From positions 1-64,000 of the forward strand of contig JAQGDQ010000696.1 in the NCBI GenBank assembly GCA_030141605.1: 64,000 bases of DNA. The letters run 5' to 3'. The notes beneath the pieces are model-generated. The model saw only the letters and a program-made list of their open reading frames with translations. It did not search any database and had not been told where the DNA came from. The DNA comes from Tubiluchus corallicola. Taxonomy: Eukaryota; Priapulida; Priapulimorpha; Priapulimorphida; Tubiluchidae. Of this stretch, positions 46,898 through 57,326 are shown in pieces. The stretch's first letter is position 1; every line of letters starts with the position of its first letter. Position numbers and translations under genes: made by a program.

Positions 46898-48388
46898 TTA
46901 CATCTCTTCTAATTCATCCAAACCTTCTTCTGCAAAGTTTCCGACTGTAACTTGAGATGGTCTAACAAAGCTACCATATTTTGGTTCACATTCAAAGTAT
47001 CTGTTCCCTTTCACACTCCCATCATTCTTCCCTAAAGGTTCATCTAATTTAACTCCAACCCAGTAACCACTTTGAAATTCAGTTCTTCCAACAAACATCA
47101 CTGTCCCTAATCGCACTGGTTGCTTTGGTACTGTCACTTGACAACGAAAACCAACTTTTATTTTTTCTGCCAGTGATTTTTCTAACTGTTCAGTGTCTAC
47201 TAATTTCTGTGCTTGAGCTTCTGGATCAGCAAATCGACCTAACTTGTTTCGTTCTTTAAATGCTCTAACTGAATCAGTCCGCTCTGCATATGCACTGTCT
47301 GGAAGTTCATATTTTTCCACCTGCAAAAAGGCAAAGAGAGATAAATTTTAAAACAATAATCTGTTATGTGTACAATAAGTGTGCTACAAGAATAATATTA
47401 ACATTATTAATAATCTGTTATGTTGTAAAGGCGTGCTATAATAATAATATTAGGTTGCCAAAATCTGACATATTTGGAAAGATTAAAATATTGCAGTTCG
47501 ACTACAGTTGAATTAAGTAGACATCATGGAGACCTTATTGAAGTTTATAAAATATTAACTAGAAAAGAAAACATTTTGCCCGAACAATTCTTTAATTTAG
47601 TTGTTGTTGATTCTAAAACTAGAGGACATAATTTAAAACTGCTTAAAGAGCAATCACGTCTTGACATTTGTAAATATTCATTTTCTGTGAGAGTTGTGAA
47701 TGAATGGAATAATCTGCCCGCCATGGTGATTGCTGCACCAACCACAGTGAAGTTTAAATCCTTAATCGACAATTATTTTGCGGAAAAATATGGGGGTTCT
47801 ATGAGTGTACCCGCTTAACCTCTAATCATGGCAGTATAACGGTAAGTATCATTAACATTGTTATATTTACGAAAGGTCTTTCGGAGTTCAGCTCTGGTTG
47901 GCCACCATACATACAATTGATACTGAGGGGGGTAGAAGATTACACGCCAGCCTGCTCAAAAACGAATTTAGTTAAGACTTCAATTCTTTTTAATGAACAA
48001 TGCCAAAAAAAAGGTCACAGCATTCTGTTAAACGTAAATGCTTACGGGTCAAGTAAATTAAAGGACCTGAAAACAAATTTACCTTTGATAAATCTTCAAA
48101 TTCTCCAGATGGCAAAGTTGAGTCCTCCACGTGGATTATCATACCATCGTCTGGTAAATATGATTCTAAAAGCTCATCGTCATTCGCCATATTTTTCACG
48201 AATTTACCTTCTTTGCTGCGCAACTGCAATTTCATATTGCATGGCAGCGATCCGGTAAGTAATTCTAATTTGCCTTTTAATTCTGCTATACTGATATTTT
48301 TATCAAATCGTCTCTCCGAGCCAAAAGAATTCGTAGAACTTGTTACCAAAACTTTCACAAAACCTTGCTCCATTGTGGAAACAGACAT
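46898..48388 (-). CDS. TBCB: TBCB, tubulin-folding cofactor B
   Basis: Cytosolic chaperone that takes alpha-tubulin from the chaperonin and acts with TBCE. Exon 1 is 48083-48388 (102 codons), exon 2 is 46898-47320 (140 codons plus stop); both junctions are phase 0 and the product is 242 aa against 244 in human. A ubiquitin-like domain occupies about residues 9-92 ([40 protein letters not shown]). A charged helical linker follows ([20 protein letters not shown]). The CAP-Gly domain is at about 160-230, with [20 protein letters not shown] and the signature [11 protein letters not shown]. The C-terminus is DELEEM. The frame stays open to an upstream ATG at 48454, but the ATG at 48388 aligns with known N-termini. 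The intron contains a LINE insertion on the opposite strand. Confidence 0.95.
47457..47870 (+). mobile_element. 5'-truncated CR1/L2-like LINE in the TBCB intron
   Basis: Open and uninterrupted from about 47457 to the stop at 47816. It reads [51 protein letters not shown] and [17 protein letters not shown], ending at a short tail. These are the C-terminal words of CR1/L2 ORF2 proteins. Only the last 120 residues are present. The lack of stops or frame shifts suggests a comparatively recent, 5'-truncated insertion, antisense to TBCB. Confidence 0.85.
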
Positions 48389-48550
48389 GTCTAAGATATT
48401 TTTAATGCAGTCAATATCGGAAATCTTTGCAGTTTCTGACTCATTCCGGTACATTGTTTCGTTGTTTCATCGGTGTCCACTCTATCTGGTTAGAGAGCAC
48501 AAATGAAAATCACCATGTAGGACACAAGTAACGTAATCAATCTTGATGCT

Positions 48551-48853
48551 TTATAAACTGTTTATGACCATTGCTAATTTGACTAAATTTCCAGTGCGAC
48601 ACCTTTTTCTTGTTTCCATTGCTATTTCAACAAATTCCACCAACTGCTTCGCTATTTGTGGATCTTCTGACTCAATTAGATTTTGGAAATTCACTTCTGT
48701 AGTTGGTAACACATTTCTTATCACCGTACATTTGAATAGATGCTCTGTCGTATCTTCTTCTTTACCACATAGTGAGCACCACAGATCTTCTTCAAACTTA
48801 CTTCTATAATTACATTTTAGTGGTAGCATACTAAGCTTTAACTCTAAAACCAT
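48551..48853 (-). mobile_element. LINE C-terminal fragment with CCHC-type motif
   Basis: The minus-strand frame of 100 residues includes WCSLCGKEEDTTEHLFKC, a C-x2-C-x8-H-x4-C arrangement seen near the C-terminus of many LINE ORF2 proteins. MLPLKCNY precedes it and a helical tail follows. It lies about 165 bp upstream of the TBCB start on the same strand. It could be a small host gene, but the motif pattern favours a LINE end. Confidence 0.55.
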
Positions 48854-48929
48854 TTTTGTCTACTATGGTGTTAACTCAGTTATATACTGTTTGGGTTCAT
48901 CTATCATACACTGTCGCCACTTCTTTCTT

Positions 48930-49340
48930 ATTCAAATAATAAAAAAAATCAATGAATATTAGAAAAATCTAGAGCAGGCTACAAAATACTTAAAGAAATA
49001 TATAATGACGACAGGGAAGCAGGAGGAAAGAATAAATTAACATCTTGCAGACACATAAAATACATACCACGTAGATCCATGATTTATCTTAAGACTATTA
49101 ACAATAAAAACATAGAAATAATGTCTGTGTTGGGGACATTACATAACAAAACTCAGAATAAGCAACCACGAATAACAAAAGGCAGATATATAAATCAACA
49201 AGAAAATGAAAGACAGTGTCCCTTCTGTATCATTAGTAAAGATAGCAAAACTCAATAGAGGATGAATATCACTTCTTATTGGAATGCCCTAGCTGCATGT
49301 AAAGAAATCAAACAAAAATATGAAAATCCTTTTTAGAATT
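48930..49340 (+). mobile_element. LINE C-terminal fragment
   Basis: Plus-strand broken frames read GYKILKEIYNDDREAGGKNK, LHNKTQNKQPRITKGRYINQ, ERQCPFC, then (after a stop and shift) EDEYHFLLECPSCKEIKQKY. The CPFC...EDE.HFL..CP word order is common at the C-terminus of animal LINE proteins. A stop at 49256 and a frame shift show decay. Confidence 0.65.
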
Positions 49341-50275
49341 TCACTTTTTAAATGGCTCAGTTTTTTCTACATTTTTGGCTATTTAACTCAAATAGTAAGT
49401 ATGACTTCAACAACTTTGGTAACTTTATCAGCAAATGCATGTAGATAAAAAAAACTCTCTATACAATATTAAACAATAATGAGGAATGCTGGTCGGACAT
49501 AACTGGTATTATTTTGTCTAATGTAAAATATTGGCTTTTTATGCTAATGTTAATTGTGTTTGTACATATTTTTTGTATATATACATGTGTTAACTTATTG
49601 AAGTACTTTGTTAGTAATTGTAGCTAAGTCAAAGCTCATTTTGCCAATGTATGTAGTTTACTCACATTTTTGCAAATAAACTAAATTTAATTGAATTGAC
49701 ACCGTGATATTCGGAAATCCGTATTCACTCGAGTTTAAAATAGCAGACCCTTATACCAGATTCTAACAAATGCCTTAGAGATATCACAAAGGTACCTCTG
49801 ACATAAAATTTTTTAGTGGGTTATTGTTTGGACTCACATAAAAGTGTTCAGAAACTGGGTGAACGAGAAGCATACTACGCAGAGTGTTTAAGTAGTAAAT
49901 TACACTAAAGATCACACTACATTAAACACTAAAGATTACAGTAGCAAATTAGTAATTCAAAGCACGTTACTTGTCTGCAGAATTATTGTAAAGACAAAAA
50001 TAGTATCTTGTATGCAGAACACTTAGATGTCATCATGATGTTATAATTAATGTAAACACACTAGTCTTATTATGTAATGATATTAACATCATGCATGCAA
50101 TGTCTTCTATTTCCAATAAACATCTTTCATACCCAGTTTTTTTGGCTTACACAGTGATAGTGTCTACTCCATACATCTGACATCACGAGCCACAATAACA
50201 TAACAAAACAACAAAAATAAACATTTTAGAACCTTAACTAGTGCACTCAGTTGGATAACAATTAGTGTGTAGTAA

Positions 50276-50588
50276 GGGTGAGCAATCGTTATCAGAAAAC
50301 GAATTTGAATCGAATTTGCGACTTTCGAATTCGAATCGAATTCGTATTGAGTTTGAAAGATTTTCGAACCACTAGTAAAAAGTGGCTTACAATGATCATG
50401 ATATTGATTTTCTTCTACTAGTTCCACTATTAGTTTGTTAAAAATTTTGTACGGAAACTGCAGCTAAATTGTGTTACATGCTGTTTCAATCATTTTAATG
50501 ATGAAGAATGTATGTGGCTGAAGTGTTGAATTATTCGAATCTATAATTTTAGGTTCGAATCGAAGTCGAACTTTCAATGCTCATCCCC
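50276..50588. mobile_element. hAT-like MITE with TTCGAA-rich ends
   Basis: About 313 bp. The left end GGGTGAGCAAT and the reverse complement of the right end GGGATGAGCATT match in their first ten or so bases. Both subterminal regions are packed with TTCGAA/GAATCGAA words. I could not find a convincing 8-bp flanking duplication, so the boundaries are approximate. Confidence 0.6.
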
Positions 50589-51351
50589 AATATGTAGTGA
50601 GTAGTGGTCACATGTTACGCACTTCGTAGTGTATGGCTAAAAACGCAAGCACTTCAGGAAATTAGTTAGATTTCCCTTGTTGCTTTTGTAGTCCTGAGGC
50701 CGATTGGTTTTCGTTTTTCCGAATTTGGAATTTTGAAGTTTTTTTGGATAATAGTTTATTTTCTTCTTTAAGTTGACCTTTGGTTTGCTTGGTGCAATTT
50801 CGTATAACGCGATTCATTTAGTCGAGGTTGTAGTTGGTAGAGTGAGGTGATAGGTAGGTATATTTTTTAGACTTTGTGTCAAATTGGTATCCGTGGTTCG
50901 TTATTCTTTCATTCCCTGCCATTAATTTAATTTTGTTTGCAGGCTATTACTATCTCACTAGGTTGTGTTACTGGCCCTGGTCACTGACCCACCCCATTTT
51001 ACACTTGATCCTCTTGACCAAATTGGCGAGCAACCTGACTTGTTAACCCTTCTCTTTAAATACGTCTCTAACATGTCCAATTCTGTTTTGGAGAGATTGG
51101 TCCTAGTCTCGGTATTAGTATTGTTTGTTGTAGATGGAACTACCGTATTTTTGTGTAACATTACCAATAGCCAGCACACCAGAACTATGAATTTCATTTT
51201 CTCTCCTTTTTTCAGATAGTATTAGTAATTATTTTTAGCTATGAACCAATCTTTCACATATATTTGTACTCCTTAGCTTGTTCAATTTCTCCATTATTTA
51301 CATTCAGTCATTTACCATTACCATTATTGTCGAAGGACAGAGATTAATTAT

Positions 51352-51620
51352 AACCAGATGGATTAGTCTAGTGGTAACGCATCCACTTTCCAGCTGGGAG
51401 GTCGTGAGTTTGATACAGCAGCCGGGTCATGCCGAAGACTCTAAAGATGGTACCTGCTGTTGCCATGCGAGATGCATGGTATTTAGGGTAAAAGTGGGGT
51501 AATAATAGTCTCTATTATGTAGTTGTAGTTTGTTTACAGCCGGCACAAAAGCTCTTTGGAGCTTATGTTGATTGTTGATCCAAAAGCTGACTTTAAATAA
51601 AGATGATTATTATTATTAAG
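51352..51620 (+). mobile_element. tRNA-derived SINE with (ATT)n tail
   Basis: The head gattagtctagtggtaacgc contains a perfect A box (tagtctagtgg, 51364-51374). A degenerate B box, gtgagtttgatac, is at 51404-51416. A roughly 190-bp body follows, with an internal small hairpin (aaagctctttggagctt), ending in gatgattattattatt. Head, body and simple 3' tail are the typical SINE layout; ATT tails match CR1/L2-mobilised SINEs. Confidence 0.8.
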
Positions 51621-52849
51621 CATAATTACTTATTAACCTCTCCACTCTTCCTTGTTTACTTTTTTGAAATAAAAAACCTGTGGTCCCACTGTGATCGTGA
51701 AGTGTGGCAAAAAACTTCCTGTTGGCACAGTGGCAACCTAGGATCCATATATTTTTCTGGATTATATTACCAGTGTTTATCAAGGCTAAGCTTGAACTGG
51801 GCAGGATTAGAGGCTTGTGTGTCAGGTAGTTTGTTCCACTCATCAATTACTCGCATTGAAACGTTTCCTTCCTTCTGCTCCACCTGTTGAACACTGTTCT
51901 CTTCTTAATTTTGTAGCAGTTTTTTACTAATCCTTTCATATTTTGTTTTTTTATCATATTAATTATTGTATACTTTCTTTTTTTATAAGAGAATTCATCA
52001 TTGAGTTTCTATTTCTCTAAAATCTCCACAACTTTACCATTTTTGCACTGCCAACTGACAATACATCATCTACGTGTAGCTGTATACCTATAAGTAAGTC
52101 AGCGATTATATTGTTATTCAATGAAATACCACATAGTACCTGTCCAATTTGTGTGCCTTGCTAGATGTTTTCCACTAATTTACTTCCCATAAATCCAGTA
52201 GGTGTATCAATTATGGAAAGAGTAATTTAATTTGTACATTGAATGATTATGTTAATATTTAACATTAAATTGAGATGTCATGGCCATGCATTTTCGTCAG
52301 TTTGATGGTAATTTTCATCCACCATCTTCAGCTGTTTATTGACTCATGCATCTATTAAGTCAATTGTGTACCATCCTTGCAGTATGTTGCACCACAGGAC
52401 ACCCTGAGGTGGTACATGAATTAGTGAGGGGATACAAGGCAAGGTTGTATTAGCGGTATAGTGCATGGGAATGCCAAAACAAGCACCACCTCGTCCCGGT
52501 AGTATGAGTTTATTATTCAAGAATTTTTAGATAATAGTTCCACATCAGGCTTAGATGTTAAAACCTATTAGATTTTAGTTATTTCCACGTGGGACCGCTG
52601 TACTGAAACCTATTTCCAAGGTCATTTTTCAAGTCAAAATTGGGTTTTTGAAACTTATTAAATTTTAGTTGCATTTCCAAGTTGTAGTTGGATGTTGAAA
52701 ACCCATTCCCTGATTAGACTTTCACGTTAAAACATATTTAATTAATACTAAGGCGTCTAACTCCTTATACATCACTGCCCCTTACATAAACTTTGTTGTA
52801 ATATACTGCCCTCAAAATACACTGTTACAATATAGTGCCACGAATGGGC

Positions 52850-53935
52850 ACAGACTTTTGATACACTCATTTATGCATGCTTAATTGACTTTTCGAAAGC
52901 ATTCGATAGAGCTAACATTTTGATCTTGTTTGAGAAGCTTGAAAATTCAAACAAAGTACCAATTAAAGCTTTAGCTTTTTTACTTAAACTTTCATATGTG
53001 TGAAAGAGTTAGAATTCACCAGAATGTATTACAACAAATGGAGTAAGGTAGAGAAGTGTTTTATCTGGGATTTTATTCACCCTGTACATCGATGAATGTT
53101 AATGAGACTTCGAAGTGCAGCAGTGGAATGTCATCTTTTAAACAAATTTGTAGGAGCATTAGGTTATGCAAACGATGTAGCACGCTTGCACCAAGTGTAA
53201 TAAATTTAAAAAAGATCTAAATCTTTGCGCTGAATTTGCAAATAATGACATGTTATTTAACATATGAAAATCCAAATGCAATTGTGGTGTAACTTTAAAC
53301 TCGCATAATCAAGTATCTCATTTAGGCCACCAATTTACATATAATCTGTCTCAGTCTTCAGACGTAGTAAGGTGCATGCATGATTTCATTAAAGCTATGA
53401 ATTCATTACTGTGTTTTTTTTTCAAATCTGTGAGTAACAAATGTGTGTTGCTTAGATTGTTTAATGCTTATTGCTGTGCATTCTATAGCATCTCAGTTTT
53501 TAACTTAACTCACAGAAGTGTAAAATTGATGATTGTTGAATATCAAAAGGTATTGCGTGGCATGCTTAGCATACCATATAACTCACAGTCTAGCATGACG
53601 ATAACGATTGCCAAACTTCCTTCTTTGAATTTTTGATAACTAAGAGAACATTTAAACTGTTGGCATGTATAAGTTCAAAAAGTTCTGTTTTAAAGACACT
53701 TTCTTTTAAACATGAATTCTGCTTGTACAACCCTCGGAATGAATAGGATGTTTATCTCGCAAAATATTTCCAGTCTTAGTGACGCTGCTACTACTAATCA
53801 TGATATATTTGCTTACGAGCTTTACTGGCTTACTGAAGGGAAAAACCACCTACCTGGTATTTTGTACGATACAATTCGTCAGATTTTGTATTATATTATA
53901 ACTAACTAATGTAAATGCTCTTGTAATTTATTACT
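52850..53935 (+). mobile_element. Non-LTR retrotransposon remnant (RT)
   Basis: Broken frames give ACLIDFSKAFDRANILILFE (catalytic box A with its aspartate), GVR.RSVLSGILFTLYID, RLRSAAVECHLLNKFVGALG, then YANDVARL. There the YADD catalytic box has become YAND, so the second catalytic aspartate is lost. Further on are HLGHQFTYNL, FNAYCCAFYS and LMIVEYQKVLRGMLSIPYNS, and a tail to about 53930. It is the same broad family as 3508-4420, with frame shifts and stops throughout. Confidence 0.85.
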
Positions 53936-56900
53936 AATGAATATTTATGAATTGCACTATTATAATATGTAATATGTGTGAATAAATCCTACATATATAT
54001 TATATATTTATTCAGAAATGTGATCAATGTTGATAGATTGCTCTCTTCTCTGAGCAATCAACTTTGAATCAACTGTGAGCCAAAATGATGGTCAGGAATT
54101 AAACCGATTAGCACAGATTTTCCGATAGTTATTTAGAACAAAGTAAAATTAACTTAAGTCAGTTATAAATTTGTCGTCATTAGATAAACAGCAAACAGGT
54201 ATGCTCGATGAAGCAATTAATTCCCTTTGAAGCAGAGTCAAGGTGTTCATGTAACAGATGTCACAAAGCTAAAATACATTATGCTCACCGATCTCCATGG
54301 TCATGTTTGTAAATTGTGGCCGAGCATGCACACATGCTTACCAACATTTGTTGCTACCAACTGCATCGACTTAAAATCTCCCACATCGCTAGAACAACAT
54401 CAGTTTAAATCTGGGCATTCAGCTGCATTGTAACTCTAAATCAGTCAGCAATCTCAGGATAACATTTATAGGTAGTAACTTGTTAAGTAATCAATTAACT
54501 TGCCAATCTTGAGTGTTAACAGCTCATTTGCAGCTCTGCCCACACAAAGTCTAAAATCTAAGTAAGTTCAATATTAATTTTTGAAGTTTGAAGTTTTTAG
54601 CATGTGGTGAACTAATATTCTAAACAGTGCTAATAATGGCAGTATATTACCTCCTGAGAAGGAAGAAGATTACCAAATGATGCCTTAAAATGCCCAGAAA
54701 TAGTAATAAGGTGTATACTGGAATAAATGCATACTTACAGTGGCAGAAGTGCTAGTTACAGATGACATGAGGAATTCCTGTGAACTAGTTTCTAGTGAAT
54801 TTTCTTTGGACAGTTGACTAAGCGCTTAATCACAAATTAACCTGATTGGTTATTACTTATTGCATTATGTGTAAAATTTTGCACACTGTGTTTGCCATTT
54901 AATTCTGTAGGACAATAACTTATATCGCAAATTATGTTTAAAACGGTTTAATGCTTAATATGATTTTTCATCTCATTGACAATGTTAATTAATGCAAAAT
55001 TAGATTTTAAATTTAAAACGGTCTTAATTTGCCAATCCTAATTATTTTTTGATAATTGTATCTACAACTTGATCTGTTTTAGAAAGTGATATTCCTGATT
55101 TTGATAAGTGATTGTATTAATTTCATTTTGCGTTTGCTACATTCTATTTACAATTTTATAATATTAATTGTTTTATGACATATTTGAGTTACTTGCCTGA
55201 TGCATTTGTGAGCTCTTTAACATGACAAATTGTTTTATCGGTATTTAATATAACCTAAACAAATAGTCAAAAACGTTTTGTGATTGCTTAATATTAAGTT
55301 AATACGTTTCCTGTAACATCTGCAAATTTGCAATATTTTTAAACTACTACATGTATATAAATTATATTTTTAAACAGCACTAAGGCTTTTTTATCTTTCA
55401 TAATTTTAATTATTAGGTTGCCTGTATAGTTTTCTTTCTGAAAAATACTAAATTTATAATCTTAATAAATTTTTGTATGAATTTGTACAAATCTATAAAA
55501 TATGCGTTTTATGCACTTTAGTTTGTGTTATACATATAATTCACAGTCTAATCTAGTTAAAAACTCCTTAATCTAACATGCAATATCTAAAAAATAAAAC
55601 GTTTAGCATTAGGTTAATATATGCAAATGTGCTATACTTTTAAATTACTATATAAATCTAAATTTTTAAGCAGCGAACAGTCAAGGCTTTTCATGCTGGT
55701 ACTTTAAGTAATTTTTCTTGTTCGGTTGGCCTTTTTCTCACGAAGTACTCTCTTGTAAAATCATACTTCACATCTCAATAAATTTTCGTATGAGTTCTGT
55801 TAGTGGTTGTAAAAACAGGGTGTATGTATCATAAAATGTGGTGTGGGCTATGATAATTATGAGAAGTTAGTGTATGAAATGGGTGGGCTTTTGGGTTTAC
55901 TCTTCTATAAACCAGTAACGATCTTCCTTATAAATACCACGCAATTGTTGAAGGAAAGATAAAGTTCGTGTGCACGACCTTTTATAAATATCTGACATTG
56001 TACAAGTTTACTGTTTTAGTTTTGGAAGTAACCACAGTTGAGGTTTGATTCGCTACAGTACTGTTTTGTTGTAGTTTTGTCGTAATTTTGAGAATAATAC
56101 GGAAGTGCTGACTCAAAATCTGCAGCTTACTGTTCGCACGTGTGGAGAAGCTGTTTTCTGAATGACTCATTGAAAGTTTCATTTGAAACCTGCAGCCGAC
56201 AACGCCTACTATATTTCCTGGATCGGTTAAATACGCCTGGTCGCTCACCAGTTCTATAATCTATATGGTCAAGGTTTGGGCGCTTACATGGCAGAAATCA
56301 TTGCTTCCGTTGCGTAAACAAATTATTAAGACGGCCGTCGTAAAAAACTGTGCGTCACTAAGCGATTGTTACGTCACTTTGATATTTACCTGCCTTGCGC
56401 TGGGGCTGTAATGTAGGGCTTCATTTCCCTGATCGATAATCTGGAGGCGGCTATATGAACACCTCGTTAACTGCGTGAAGCCAATCGTAACATTACCCAC
56501 GTATATTATTCACAGTTTGTTAACTGCAAACAAAGTCGGTTAACCGCCGCCAGAGGGGCTGATACTGCCTTTCCGGTGACCTAGATTCCCATTTTCGTAG
56601 AACACACGTGCCGCTTGAATTTCAGCCAGTGACATAATTAGAGAAAATTGCAAGTAGATTCAGTATTCTCCGTCAATGTACGTTGTTCCTATATTATTGC
56701 TCGAGAACTGCTATACGATGTTTGTTTTATAAATTTCAAATTGGCATGTGGCGTGACTGATCGCTTAAGTAAAGCTTTTATCTCTGATGAACATTCTTGG
56801 CTAAGTTCATGAAATTTCCGTTTAAGACTTCTTGCAATCTTTCACTACCGGTTTGTCCTCCTACTCTTCCGACTAGATCAATTAAATGCCCCCTTGTGAT

Positions 56901-57120
56901 ACAGACTAATGTCACCCGCCCACCGACAACCTTTTCTAAATTCGGTAATTAGATAGTTAGTAATGACATTTTTTATACCTGGCATTCATTGCCCGTGTAT
57001 GATACGGAAGCTTTGATAAGCTGTTAGCTAGTGCGACTGTAGAAACTGCAGCAGCCTCGGCTCGAGTTTGAAGCCTGCACTATTTGCAAGCCTGCCTTTG
57101 CCCGGGCAGACGATGATTGT
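53936..57120. other. Intergenic stretch without recognised genes
   Basis: AT-rich to about 55900, then gradually richer in GC and CpG between 56280 and 57100, upstream of the probable promoter of the zinc-finger gene. Short open frames (54227-54433 plus, 55982-56248 minus) have no recognisable domains. I see a small hairpin near 54037-54060 (gattgctc...gagcaatc) and nothing else I can name. Confidence 0.5.
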
Positions 57121-57139
57121 ATGATGTCAATAGCTGTGC

Positions 57140-57326
57140 TTACGTCACGCGCGCATGGGGTATTCCTGCAGCTTACATATAAAGCCTTGCACTACTTCAG
57201 GCATCTTGTGATGCGATGTGTGGTTACAGTGTATCTTTCAGTTATAGAAGATGGATTGAATCGAATGTGTAGGCAGTTGGTTTATTATGTCGCGTGTGAA
57301 TTTGTGGCAAGATGTCTAGCGTGTGG
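57140..57326 (+). promoter_or_regulatory. Probable promoter and noncoding first exon of the zinc-finger gene
   Basis: A CRE-like TACGTCAC is at 57141-57148, in a CpG-containing stretch, and a TATAAA box at 57178-57183. A transcript start near 57210 would be expected. A good 5' splice site (gtgtgg followed by gtaaga) ends the exon at 57326. The matching acceptor is tgttactttcag at 62144-62155, 38 bases before the ATG at 62193. Joining the two puts a stop (TAA) before the main ATG, so this exon is untranslated or carries only a short upstream ORF. Linking them into one gene is an inference from order and splice signals. Confidence 0.45.
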
